NCBI GenBank assembly: GCA_032173965.1
Contig: CM063290.1
Span: forward strand, 1,240,001-1,304,000
Origin: Sitta carolinensis
Lineage: Eukaryota > Chordata > Aves > Passeriformes > Sittidae
Direction: 5' to 3'
Length of the DNA stretch: 64,000 bases
The notes beneath the pieces were generated by a model that searched no databases, was not told the origin of the DNA, and was given only the letters and a program-made list of their open reading frames with translations. The translations under genes were made by a program, and so were the position numbers. Shown piece by piece: positions 20,140 to 30,500 of the stretch (position 1 is the stretch's first letter; every line of letters begins with the position of its first letter).

Positions 20140-20345
20140 TTTATCCCAGTTGATGGCTCCTCACTGCTGCAGACCGCGCTCTCCCAGTCCCACTCTGCAC
20201 CCCAAACTGGAACCCCGCTCCCTGAGCAGGGATATAACCAGGGGCAGAGCTTTGCCTCTCCCTTTCCACACCCCGTCCCTGTAACCCCTGCTTGGGTTTT
20301 TTGGGCAATAAGGAAATAAACTGGGGATCAGGGACAGCCCCAGCT
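20140..20345 (+). mobile_element. Second LTR-like fragment
   Basis: A TATA-like GATATAA near 20229 is followed by CAGGGGCAGAGCTTTGCC, then TTTTTTGGGCAATAAGGAAA and an AATAAACTGGGGATCAGGGA segment. This TATA to poly(A)-signal spacing suits an R-region of an LTR. The boundaries are not clear and the family is not named. Confidence 0.4.
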
Positions 20346-20534
20346 GCAGGGAGCAGAGAGGGGTAACCTCGCCCCTCGCAGCTGGGCAGGAGGCACACGG
20401 GCAGGATCTTCCCACATTGGGGAGAACTGGGAAAGAAAATGTTAGTTTTCTTGAAGAGGGAGAGAAAACCATTCCCATTCCTCAGCTCTGCCTGTGCCCT
20501 GGCCACGGGGCCAGCACTCAGGAGGCTTTGTGCC
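20346..20534. other. GC-rich spacer between LTR-like pieces
   Basis: GC-rich sequence, nothing recognised. Confidence 0.3.
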
Positions 20535-20870
20535 AGCCCATGTGTAGTCTGGGTTTTCTAGACCTGAGGTGTCTGAGTTTCTAAACTCAGTTTCTTCATG
20601 AAGTTTTGGTGTAAGAAGACCTGGTTCTCACAGATTGGACACAAACAGAACTAGTGTTTTGAGTCACGAGCTAGATTTTGGGGTTCCTTTCTGTAGGACA
20701 GACTTTGTGCTTTTCGGTTTGGGCCAACGGGATGAAGAGTTCTGGCACTCTTCTAACCAATGAGAGTGGCTTGTTCTAGAAAATCAATAAAGAGAGTAAT
20801 TGTTTCAATAAATTAGAGTCAGATAATTTTCCTAAACGAGGTTTGTGTTGTTTGTTACTCGCTCAAAACA
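20535..20870 (+). mobile_element. Third LTR-like segment
   Basis: Begins near TGTGTAGTCTGGG. It contains a GAGTTTCTAAACTC inverted repeat, a CCAAT box (CTAACCAATGAGAG near 20753) and two AATAAA-type signals (AATCAATAAAG near 20787, TTCAATAAATT near 20805). The texture is LTR-like, but the family is unrecognised and ends are uncertain. Confidence 0.35.
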
Positions 20871-21689
20871 ACACTCATGCTCCTGGCAGGTGCCTTGGGG
20901 TGCAAACCCTGGCTCAGAGCAACCCCCAAGGTCCTGCTGAGCCTGAGCATCCCAAAATTCTCCTGGAAAGGCAGCACTGGGTGGGCAGGATCGACCCATG
21001 GATCCCAATTCCTGCTGCACAATGAACACAGCCCAGGGCAGATACACGAGCATCAATCTGACACTAATAATCCTAATAATCCTAATAATTCTTTGCACTT
21101 CCACAGGGCTCTTAGGGAGTCTCCAGGGTTTCTAGGATTGCTCTTCATATCCAGAGCCCTGCAACAGCAACTGGCTTTGGTGACCCCCTTGGACCTCTGG
21201 GAGTATCAGAACCATCAGATTTTTACAGGAGCAAAATTTAAAATTGCTTGATATGCAACAGGTTTTTCAGGCTCTCTGCCTTAAATCCTGTTTGTAAACC
21301 CAGCCTTTCGTGTTCCTCGCAGCAAGCAGTGAACAGGGAAGTTGGTTTGTGGCCTCCAAATTAAATTAGGATTGATTTTATTTTGTTTTTTTTTTCCTAC
21401 AGGCAGACTGAAGAAATATCTCCAGTTAAAATTGCTTTAAGTCCATTTTAAAGTGTGCGCTTTCGTACTGAATTTAGCACACAGGCCGTTAGTCTTGTTA
21501 TTTTAAATTAACTAGAAAATCAATTGGAAAAAGTAATTTCCATGCACAGCTGCAGGAAACTGTGGGAGCACCAACATCTGCTGCAATGGGGCATCTGCAA
21601 CATCTGAAATATTAGAGGGTAAATGAACCACTGAATGTGGACTCTTCAAACTCAGCTGAAATACCACCGTGGCATTAATTAAGTGTACC
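20871..21689. other. Unique DNA, AT-rich to the right
   Basis: The GC-rich part to about 21040 holds a (CTAATAATC)n-like triplet at 21063-21090. The AT-rich part 21240-21690 has TTAAATTAACTAG and CATTAATTAAGTG words and could be regulatory. No gene was seen. Confidence 0.35.
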
Positions 21690-21790
21690 TGTATGGATGT
21701 GTCAGTGTTAGGTTAATTGTTGGGCTTGATGGTTTTAAAGGCCTTTCCCAATATGAATGATCCTGGGATTCTATATTTTATATACCATAT
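21690..21790 (+). mobile_element. CR1 LINE 3' end
   Basis: TTAGGTTAATTGTTGGGCTT, then GATGGTTTTAAAGGCCTTTC, CCAATATGAATGATCCTGGG and ATTCTAT. This is a diverged plus-strand CR1 terminus of the variant with a GGTTGGACTTGATGATCTT approach. Confidence 0.75.
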
Positions 21791-21799
21791 GTATGATTT

Positions 21800-21865
21800 T
21801 GTTCATCTTTTTCCTCTTCTCCTTCTCCTTCTCCTTCCTCTTCTTTCTCTTCTTCATGTCAGTAT
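21800..21865. repeat. Polypyrimidine CTTCTC microsatellite
   Basis: TTCCTCTTCTCCTTCTCC-type hexamer run of about 60 bp, imperfect, directly after the CR1 terminus. Confidence 0.85.
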
Positions 21866-22894
21866 TTTTAATTTCCAGCTTTCCCCTTCCTCCTTCCCAT
21901 CTCCTCCTGCCCATTTCCATCCCCCAGACCCTAAGCACAGAACATTTCTGTGTCTCTTTGGGGCTGTTCCTGCCTGGTCTTTTCCAAGTTTCCAGGAGAC
22001 AGGGCCCAGGTAATTTGTGGGCTAATGGGGCCCTTTGCTGTTAGGACTGGCAGATGAAATGCTGTAACATCTTCACAACATTTAATGGAAGGAGAAAAGC
22101 AAATTCTTAACTGAGCAAGGGGAGCCAGATTCCTCTGGCAGGAACGCTTCTGTTTTCCCCTTGGATTTTCCATCCCAAGAAGGGTGCAGGTTGTACACGG
22201 GATTTACGTGCTGGCTTTTGTTTTGGTGTTGATTTATTTATGCTGAGGCTATGAACTGAGTGACTGCAAAGTGCCTGCTGAATGCCATTCGGATAAATCA
22301 CTGCTGGTATTTATTGTATTCCTTGCTGGACTGCTGTTGCACACACTGATATAAAAAAAAATGGACGGGAAATCAATGTGGCTCAGTGTAAAATATCTTG
22401 ACTATAAAGATTTTTCAGATCTATCAAACATACAGCGTGTTTGCTGTGTCTGGAGGCCGCTCCCTTGACACGAGCATTGTACTAATTGTCCAAGTATTTG
22501 ATTTAATTTGCCGTGGGAGCCAGGAAGGAGCACACAATTCCTTCTTCAGGGATTTCACTGGGAGTTTGGGGCAGGAAATGCTCTGTACATAGACAGCCAT
22601 GGGATAGAAAACCTTCCATGAATTTGAGCCCCCAAGGCTGTTTTTCCTTCCTCCCTCCTTGCTCCCCAGTGTCTGTGTGGATGCTGCAGGACTTCTTCAC
22701 ACCACAGAACTCAGAACTAAAACTCTGTCCACAGGCTGATGCCTGGAAAGGCTGATCTGGAGCAGAGACTAGGCAGAGTTAAATGAACAAAACAGGTATT
22801 TATTGAACGGCCTTAAGAGGATCCACCTTGGGCAGGACAAGAGCCCGGCCAGGGCTACACCCAGGAGGGACCCAAGATGGACCCAAGATGGATC
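21866..22894. other. Unique DNA, nothing firm
   Basis: Mixed sequence. The AT-richer part at about 22200-22510 (GATTTATTTATGC, TTTGATTTAATTTGCCG) may be regulatory. A small duplication ACCCAAGATGG precedes the satellite. No gene was recognised. Confidence 0.35.
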
Positions 22895-24046
22895 TTGTCC
22901 CATGTCCCGTATGTCCCGTGTGTCCCGTGTCCCGTGTCCCCACCTGTCCCGTGTCCCGTGTCCCCTCCTGTCCCGTGTCCCCTCCTGTCCCGCGTGTCCC
23001 GTGTCCCGTGTCCCCTCCTGTCCCGTGTGTCCCGTGTCCCGTGTCCCCGTGTCCCGTGTCCCCGTGTCCCCTCCTGTCCCGTGTGTCCCGTGTCCTGTGT
23101 GTCCCGTGTCCCCTCCTGTCCCGGGTGTCCCGTGTCCCGTGTCCCCTCCTGTCCCGTGTCCCCTCCTGTCCCGTGTGTCCCGTGTCCCCTCCTGTCCCGT
23201 GTCCCCTCCTGTCCCGTGTGTCCCGTGTCCCGTGTCCCCTCCTGTCCCGTGTGTCCCGTGTCCCGTGTCCCCGTGTCCCCTCCTGTCCCGTGTGTCCCGT
23301 GTCCCGTGTCCCCGTGTCCCTCCTGTCCCGTGTCCCTCCTGTCCCGTGTCCCCTCCTGTCCCGTGTGTCCCGTGTCCCCTCCTGTCCCGTGTGTCCCGTG
23401 TCCCGTGTCCCCGTGTCCCCTCCTGTCCCGTGTCCCCTCCTGTCCCGTGTCCCGTGTCCCCTCCTGTCCCGGGTGTCCCGTGTCCCGTGTCCCCTCCTGT
23501 CCCGTGTGTCCCGTGTCCCCTCCTGTCCCGTGTGTCCCGTGTCCCCGTGTCCCGTGTCCCCGTGTCCCCTCCTGTCCCGTGTGTCCCGTGTCCCGTGTCC
23601 CCGTGTCCCCTCCTGTCCCGTGTGTCCCGTGTCCCGTGTCCCCGTGTCCCTCCTGTCCCGTGTCCCTCCTGTCCCGTGTCCCCTCCTGTCCCGTGTGTCC
23701 CGTGTCCCCTCCTGTCCCGTGTGTCCCGTGTCCCGTGTCCCCGTGTCCCCTCCTGTCCCGTGTCCCCTCCTGTCCCGTGTCCCCGTGTCCCCTCCTGTCC
23801 CGGGTGTCCCGTGTCCCGTGTCCCCTCCTGTCCCGTGTGTCCCGTGTCCCCTCCTGTCCCGTGTGTCCCGTGTCCCCGTGTCCCGTGTCCCCGTGTCCCC
23901 TCCTGTCCCGTGTGTCCCGTGTCCCGTGTCCCCGTGTCCCTCCTGTCCCGTGTGTCCCGTGTCCCGTGTCCCCTCCTGTCCCGTGTGTCCCGTGTCCCGT
24001 GTCCCCTCCTGTCCCGTGTCCCCTCCTGTCCCCTGTCCCCTCCTGC
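22895..24046. repeat. GTCCC satellite with 330-348 bp higher-order units
   Basis: Built of CGTGTCCC, TGTGTCCC, CCGTGTCCCC and TCCTGTCCC words over 1.15 kb. The rare word CCCGGGTGTCCC marks the higher-order unit near 23120, 23468 and 23799 (spacing about 348 and 331). The doublet GTGTCCCTCCTGTCCC recurs 330 bp apart at 23315 and 23645. No stop codon occurs on either strand in any frame of the core units, which explains open frames of 405 to 552 codons on both strands. These are not genes. Confidence 0.97.
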
Positions 24047-24400
24047 CCCGCGCCCCGCACAGCGCGGCCCCGCAGCCTCATTAGCGCGGGTTAATTGGCG
24101 CACAGCAGCGGCGGTCGCTGCCCTCGCCGGGGCTCGCTGCGCGCACAGACCCGAGCGGAGCCGCCCGCACATTTCAAACACCACCCGGGCCCCCCTGCCC
24201 TCGGTCACTAATGCACCCCCGGCCCGCTGGCGAGATAAGCACGGGCTGCGCCGGGGGCTGCGCCAGGGCAGCGTGGCTGCGGCGATTAGAGCCCGGCGGG
24301 GGCGCAGACGCCGAATTTCGTGCCCAGCCGAACCCCCGCAGATAACCCCGAGCGCTGGGAGCTGGGGCTCGGCCACCCCTGGAGCTCAGCTGACATTTGC
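24047..24400. promoter_or_regulatory. CpG island directly abutting the satellite
   Basis: Dense CpG (CCCGCGCCCCGC, GCGGCGGTCGC, GCTGCGCGCACAG, GGCGGGGGCGCAGACG) over about 330 bp, grading into TAAT-containing sequence. No TATA box or exon was found. It looks like an orphan CpG island or a GC-rich enhancer, and the satellite may have arisen at its edge. Confidence 0.55.
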
Positions 24401-24870
24401 TGCCGTGAACGTGAACCAATTCGCAGCGCAGAACCAACTTCTATTCCCCTCCATTAATTAGACAAATTAATTAAAGCGCCCTTTGGAGTCTATTCCCCGT
24501 TCAAGACGAGGATGCTGCAGAGATTTTGTTAAATGGTTCAGAGAAGGCTTATTAATCCTGAAATGAATTCTATCAAGCCCTGTAAAGCACCAACTTCAAG
24601 TGCATTTGTGGAGAAGAAAGCTTTGCAAATCAGATAGGAAAGCTCCAAAAGTGCTGGGTATTAGCCTAATCTGGGGAGTGTTTAATTTGACACTCTTATG
24701 TCAAGATATTAGAAGAGAATGAGCAAATGGCCTGATAAATATGTACTTAAAGAATGACAATCCTCATAATCAGTTAATTTCTATTTATCTTGTGATACCC
24801 TTTTCCGCAGAAACTTGTATTAGAAAATAAATAAGATTACAGGGTAATTCTGAGAGCTGTAAAAACATAA
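24401..24870. promoter_or_regulatory. Candidate conserved non-coding element
   Basis: AT-rich unique block with CATTAATTAGAC, AAATTAATTAAAGCGC, GATAAATATG and CAGTTAATTTC words and no repeats. It follows the CpG island immediately, a pairing common at developmental loci. Conservation was not tested. Confidence 0.45.
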
Positions 24871-25298
24871 AACACTTGTCTGCCCTTAAAGGCAGAAGTC
24901 GTGCTTTATTGTGCAGCATTTCCACAGCGATCCCATCCACTCCCAGCCGTGGGATTGTCTCCTGCAGGGACTGGTGCCATCAAACCCCACCTTGGGCATC
25001 TCCCTGCAGCCCAGGGGAGAGGGAGCAGAGCTTGGAGAACTTCTCATGCCAAAGCTTGGTGAGTTCTTCTGCAAACCACATGGCACTGAGGAACGGAGCC
25101 TGTCTGAGGGAAGGCTTGGTTTGGGGCTCAGTTCCTGCTCGGGCAGTGCCTGGGAGGGTTTGAACTCGAAATTCCTCATCAGAGAGGCCAAAGAACAGCC
25201 TTAAAGGCTCCAGGATATGACCCAGGCCTGAAACAATAGCCAGCCCAGAAGAAATGAGTTTATTATCTGCTCTAAAGGGATTTTATTGACTTGCTGGG
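24871..25298. other. Unique DNA, nothing recognised
   Basis: Mixed sequence. No CR1, exon or RNA gene was found. Confidence 0.4.
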
Positions 25299-25319
25299 AA
25301 AAAAAAAAAAAAAAAAAAA
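25299..25319. repeat. Run of 21 A
   Basis: Homopolymer between GCTGGG and GTCATATT. There is no convincing retrocopy to its left. Confidence 0.97.
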
Positions 25320-25881
25320 GTCATATTTAATATTGAAGTATAACTTTTAAAAACAGAGATGCTGACTCTATAAAAATGTGCTCTGGAGCTGAGACCTTGA
25401 CTCCAAAGCGTAATCCAGAGTTTTTTTATAGCGGTGCTATAAATCATCAAAATTAAATGTTTGCATTAGCAGCGGCAGGAGAAGCCTGTGCAGAGTGTGG
25501 GGAGGTGTCACAAAGCCCAGCAACTGCACACCCTCGGGTGCTTCTGACTCTTCTGGGGGAGGGCTCTGCCTCAATTTCTCAATTTCCACTGGTTTGCTGT
25601 TCCTCTGTGGGGTTTTTCCCAGTGGGGCAGCAGGGTGTGGGGAAGCTCCCAGTTCCCTGAGTCCCTGCTAGGGCTGGGTGCCATGGGAGTGAGGTGGGAG
25701 AGCAGAAGCAGGATGGGGAGAGGCTGCCCAGGATAGTGAGGGGGAAAAATTGAGGGGTTTTCCCCCATTCACATGGAGGGCACCAGGCTGGCACCACCAG
25801 CCCTGGGCTCAGCTTTCCTGTGAGCTGTTTCCTCACCATAATCATCACAGGAATATCATCTTTAACCAGGAACTGTCCAGA
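25320..25881. other. AT-rich then GC-rich unique DNA
   Basis: AT-rich to about 25465, possibly regulatory, then GC-rich. Nothing else was recognised. Confidence 0.35.
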
Positions 25882-26000
25882 TCCCCTGGTCAGGCTGGCC
25901 CCTGGGGGTTTGCATCCCTGGCCAGGATGGCTCCAGAGGGTTTGGAGCCCTGGCCAGACTGGTCCCAGAGGGTTTGGAGCCCTGGCCAGGCTGGAGGAGG
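25882..26000. repeat. 32 bp tandem repeat, about 3.5 copies
   Basis: CCTGGCCAG starts at 25917, 25949 and 25981, each followed by a GGTTTGGAGC-type segment. A diverged copy lies to the left. Confidence 0.8.
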
Positions 26001-27042
26001 GTCAGCAGTGCTGTCCTGCACATGAACCCCTTCCCAGCTCCTCTGCAAACGCTCTCCAGAGTCCGGCCAGCCAACCTGTTAACATCCTCTCCTTCACACT
26101 CCCGCAACGAGCCAGCTGCTCTGCCTAGGAAAATACAGCTGGGGAGGTTTATAAATAGTAAATTAAGGCTTGCTGCAGCCACTCCAGCTGGGCAGTGTTA
26201 GAGCAGTGAGTAATCCATCACTGGGGATGTGCTGCCCACCAGCACCGCGCCGGGCGAGCTTGGCTCAGCTCCTCATTTAGGGCTTGGACCTTTTCTCAGA
26301 ATTAATTTGGCCACTGTCACCTAACCAGGCGGGGAAGTGTCGGTGACAGGTCGCTCACAGAGGCTTAAGGACGTGGTTCCCAGGGAGGGACGGGTGCTGC
26401 AGTGCCCAGGAGCCCCCACTCTGCCCCACTTGCCCCTTGGCCACTGCAGGGGTGTCTGGGGCCAGTCCACTGCACCCGAACAAGCTCCTTGTCTGCTGGG
26501 CAGGAGGGGCTGGAGAGGGGAGCCCGGACATCTGACACATCCTCCTGCTGTGACTTTGCTTCAGGGAGAGGGGAGAGAGGGCTCAGTGCCTCCATCTGTT
26601 GTGTGCATCAGCCGAGGGTCTCCTGGGTGTGTATCCATATCAAAACTCAATTAGAAAATGAGCCCTGCATGTGAAGGACTATTGTGTTTCAAGTATTTTT
26701 ATAATTAAATCTGAGAAGGTGGGACAGGCTATTTATGAGGGGCCTTCCCAGAATATTTTCTGGTGCACGGAGGAAGGGGGTAGCAGAGTTTATTTTATGT
26801 ATGGTTATATTATTTTCAGTGCACAATGGGGAGAAATCTCTCTGAGGGATCAGGATCCCAAATGCACATCATCATCACCATCACCATCATCATCTCATCA
26901 CCACCCCCCTGCACTGCTGCTGGTTAATTGTTTAATACCCTGCAGTCACTGAGCAGAGGTTTCATCCCAGGAGCTGGAGGGGTGCAATAGGGACCTTCAT
27001 CTCCATCCCATGGAGCAGCCTCCAATGGAATTGCCTCTAGAA
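26001..27042. other. Unique DNA with ATC microsatellite
   Basis: Mostly mixed composition. A (CAT/ATC)n run of about 38 bp lies at 26867-26905. The AT-rich part around 26640-26830 has no recognisable repeat. No gene was seen. Confidence 0.45.
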
Positions 27043-27390
27043 TTGCTCGGAATCACTGAATCCCATATTGGTTGGAGTTGGAAGGACCTAAAGATCATCC
27101 CATCCCACCCCAGCCATGTCAGGGACCCCTCCCACTGTCCCAGGCTGTTCCAGCCCCATCCAGCCTGGCCTTGGACACTCCAGGGATCCAGGGGCACCCC
27201 CAGCTCCTCTGGGACACTGTGCCAGGGCCTGCCCACCCTCACAGGAAGGGATTTCTCCCTAACACCTGATCAAAATCTTTCTTCCTTTATTTTAAGGCCA
27301 TTCCCCTTGTGCTATCACTATCTGCCTGTGTAAGAAGTCCCTTCCCTTCTTTTTATAAGCCCCCTTCAAGCACTGGGAACCATGGGGCTT
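27043..27390 (-). mobile_element. CR1 LINE 3' fragment, minus strand
   Basis: The 3' end lies left at GAATCACTGAATCCCATATT, followed by GGAGTTGGAAGGACCTAAAG. The sequence then runs in reverse through CACTGTCCCAGGCTGTTCC, CAGCCTGGCCTTGGACACT, CCAGGGATCCAGGGGCACC, AGGAAGGGATTTCTCCCTAA and TTAAGGCCATTCCCCTTGTG. At about 350 bp it is among the longest CR1 copies here. Confidence 0.93.
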
Positions 27391-28599
27391 TGGCTTTGTG
27401 CTGCTGCTCTTGAAGTCCTGCACTCAGAAGAAAAGTTATTCCCTTTCCACATCCCTGCCTGAATTATTTCCCACTTGCAGAGCTGCTACCTACAGGATGT
27501 AATCATGAGCACAGTAAATCATTGTGCCATGTCAAGCTGCAAGTGGTTTCGGAGTTAGATCTGGAGTTCAAATCTGCGTCTGACTGTGTATTTTATCTCA
27601 AATGTACTTTTTAATTTGTCCATCTGAAATTCTTCTAAATTTAGGGGGTATCCAGCAAGAAGAGGAAAAGTTTTTCTAAGTAGCTGTGGTAATTTTACTG
27701 CCAAAGTGTCTGCTAGAAATCTCAGCCCAGTGCTGGAGTTAGGGCTGTGGCCAGGACTGAGCATCCCTTTCCTTCACCCCAGACCCTGCCCTGCTCTGCA
27801 CAGAAACACCCAGAGTGCACACCCAGATTTCTCAGCCTCAAATTGCATTTCAGTTCTTTGCACAGATCTGCTTAATCCCCATCACCATTTTAATAATTTT
27901 TATCTGTCCATTTTTGATTCTGTTAAAAAGCCAGCATGATGGCTCCCGTTAATCACCTGAAGGAGGGGGAGTTTTAACGCCCTTCACAGCAGGTGAATGT
28001 TGGCTGTGCAGGTGTCCCCCCCTTTGGTGGCTCTGTTCTGGGGACGTTGTGACAGCCAGGGCAGCGCTGAGGGCACGGGAGGCACCAACTCCTCAGCGCT
28101 GTCCTTGAGCTGCCCTTGCTGAGCGTGGCAGGCGGGGGATAAGGAGGACTTGGCCAGGCTGGCGCGGGAACAGAACAATTCAGGGCCCAACGTGAGACGT
28201 CTTGGCATTTTCTGGGCTGGCTCCCTGGAGCCTGGCTTGCAGGCCGGGCTGCTGGAGCCGTTTCCCAGCTGCCAAGGCTGCCGAGGCTGCCGAGGCTGCG
28301 GCTCCGCGCCGCGGCGTCGCTGCAGTCACGCTCCCGCCTCGGAGTTTGCATTGTCTTCAGAAAATAATCCCCACTCTGCAATTCCCCCACAGTTCCCCAC
28401 GTGAGGGTCCTTCCTGCCCGGCCAGGGGATGGGGAGGCAGCAGAAGCTCTTCCACAGTCGGTGATCCCAAAGTGCCTCATGCTGGCCATGGAGCACGGCT
28501 CTGCTGGCACCAAACCCTGTGGGCCACGGAGACCACAGGTCATCACAGCTGAGCTGGCACATTAAAAACATGACATCCTGGCAGAAGGGGCTGTCTTCA
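27391..28599. other. Unique DNA, nothing firm
   Basis: AT-rich at 27480-27700 and 27830-27950, GC-rich at 28000-28450 with a short GCTGCCGAG triplication near 28275. No gene or repeat family was recognised. Confidence 0.35.
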
Positions 28600-28935
28600 A
28601 AGCACAAAGGCCAGAAAGAACAATTGTATTAAACCGCATTCATGAATTCATAATAAAGTTCAATTTGCCGACATTTATCATGTGACTTAAAATTAAATTG
28701 AGTTTTTAGTGCAAAAGAAAAGGGTTTTGTGCTTTTTTGAGAATAATGCAAAATCTTTCATGCCGTTCACAAATCATTTGTATTAGCACCAGTGTATACG
28801 GATTAATTTATTTATTTTCATTAAATCGTCGCTGCTTCCCATTGTTCCGTTATCCTCGGGGACAATCCTTATTCTTTCATGTATTTTTAAGAGCAAAAGA
28901 GTCACACAGACAAATAACAGACTAAAAAGGCCAGT
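28600..28935. promoter_or_regulatory. Candidate conserved non-coding element
   Basis: AT-rich unique block with a 10-bp palindrome ATGAATTCAT at 28642-28651 and TTAATTTATTTATTTTCATT and CATTAAATCGTCGC words. No coding frame. The regulatory role is inference. Confidence 0.38.
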
Positions 28936-29035
28936 GGCTCTAGTTGTCTCTTGGGTTTGCAGTGCTGGAAGGAGCTAAAAGCCATGAGCTGGAGGAGGCC
29001 ATGCTGGTGGTGGCATTGACCATGGCATCGATGTT

Positions 29036-29355
29036 GACAGTGGTATTGTTTTGGCATTGGTGTTGGCTTTGGTTTTGATTTTGGCATTGGTGTTGATTTG
29101 GGCATTGGTGTTAGGTTTGGTTTTAGTGTTGATTTGGGCATTGGTGTTGATTTGGCCATTGGTGTTGGTGTTGGCTTTGGTTTTGGCATTGGTGTTGATG
29201 TTGATTTTGGCATTGGTGTTGGTTTTGGTGTTGATTGTGGCTTTGGTGTTTATGTTGGTGTTGGTTTGGGTGTTGATCTGGATTTGGCGTTCATGCTAAT
29301 GTTGATGTTGACCTTGGCATTGGTGTTGACCTTGGCACTGGTGTTGGTGTTGGCA
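29036..29355. repeat. GGTGTTGATTTGGGCATT-type array
   Basis: Words TTGGCATTGGTGTTGATT, GGTGTTGGCTTTGG and GTTGACCTTGGCA repeat with a 6- and 18-bp periodicity. Because 18 is a multiple of three, all frames stay open; the Val-Leu-Ala-Leu and Pro-Met-Lys peptides are artefacts. Confidence 0.93.
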
Positions 29356-29639
29356 CCTTGGGACAGGACCCAGGGAATGGGGAGGCACCAGGACACAGAT
29401 TCTATTCCGGAGAGCTGGCCTGTCAGAGGCAGCCTGGCAGCCAACCCTCTTCCCCTCCACACCACAGGGAAATCAGGGAAGCTCAGAGGAGCCCCGGCTG
29501 CCTCTGGGCACTGCCCAAACCTCAGGCAGGAGCTGCTCCTGGGGCCCATCACCCCGAGCAGGATAAAGAGCAAATCCAGCCCCGCGCCCCCCGGCCGCCC
29601 CCGCCGAGCTCGCTCCTTATCAGCGCCGCTTGTGCGCCC
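29356..29639. other. GC-rich unique DNA
   Basis: Ends in a short CpG patch (CCCCGCGCCCCCCGGCC near 29580). Nothing else was recognised. Confidence 0.35.
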
Positions 29640-30030
29640 GCCGAAAATAATCATCTGTGAATGGAGCCCTAATTACATTAGAGCTAATCCATTTTCCTCT
29701 CTGAAGCTGGTAGTCAACAGTTTATTCTCTCACCTCCGAGATGAAACCGAATGTCAATTCTGGAGATAACATTGACGTGAACTTGTGTATCAGGCAAGTA
29801 GACAAATACCATTATAATCATTTATAATCCTTTAAAGCTGTGACTGAGAAGTGGCATTTGGACTGGATTTAAACTTGGCGTTGTCCGTGCGGAAGATTAA
29901 CCGCTCCATAAGACTTTGATTTCGGAATATTGCCCATTAGAGAGTTTTGACATAGGAAATTGAAGTATTATATATAGTTTTAACGTGGTTAACAGAGTCT
30001 GACACAAACAATAACATTCCAACTTCAGTT
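29640..30030. promoter_or_regulatory. Candidate conserved non-coding element
   Basis: AT-rich unique block immediately after a CpG patch. It carries CCTAATTACATTAGAGC, CATTATAATCATTTATAAT and TTGACGTGAAC words and isolated CpGs. The texture matches the strong candidate at 14190-14830. Confidence 0.45.
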
Positions 30031-30239
30031 AATTCTTTCGCATCCCATTTTCCTCAGCAGGGAAAGCTCTGCTGCCTTCCAAAAGCACCCCAGCAGGACT
30101 TTGAAGATTATTCCTGCAGGATGGGAATTACACATCCCCAGCTCTTTCCTGCTGCTGCTGATCTCTATCGATGCTCTCCAGGAGCTGCTCTGCATCAGCC
30201 AACTCTGTTTCGGCAACTAGCCCTGGCCTTTGGGGCCAA
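30031..30239. other. Unique DNA
   Basis: Mixed composition, nothing recognised. Confidence 0.35.
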
Positions 30240-30500
30240 CACCAGCCCACAGAATCATCAAATCATGGACTTGGACAGGTTGGAAAAATCTAAGATCGGG
30301 TTCAAGCATTCCCCCAGTGCTGCCAAGGCCACCAGTAACCCATGGTGCCACATCCACATGGCTGTTAAATGCCTCCAGGGATGGGGACTCCACCACTGCC
30401 CTGGGCAGCTGGGCCAGGCTGGAGAATCCTTTCCTTGGAATTGTTCCCTGGATGGAGCAAAGAAATGGCCAGAGTGCTGCAATGTTTAGAGTTCATCCTT
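30240..30500 (-). mobile_element. CR1 LINE 3' fragment, minus strand
   Basis: Starts AGAATCATCAAATCATGGAC with its 3' end on the left. It continues CCCCCAGTGCTGCCAAGGCC, CACATCCACATGGCTGTTAA, CTCCAGGGATGGGGACTCCA and CCCTGGGCAGC. A clear avian CR1 3' region in reverse. Confidence 0.92.

Noticed and set aside
22769..24461. Open frames of 535 (minus) and 552 (plus) codons, with further frames of 405-418 codons
   Set aside because: All lie in the GTCCC satellite, are open on both strands at once because the unit lacks stop trinucleotides, and encode only Pro-Val-Ser-Arg-Cys or Gly-His-Thr-Asp repetition.
25299..25319. A21, A26 (61365) and T25 (61961) as poly(A) tails of retrogenes
   Set aside because: No recognisable processed coding or transcript sequence precedes them and no target duplications were seen.
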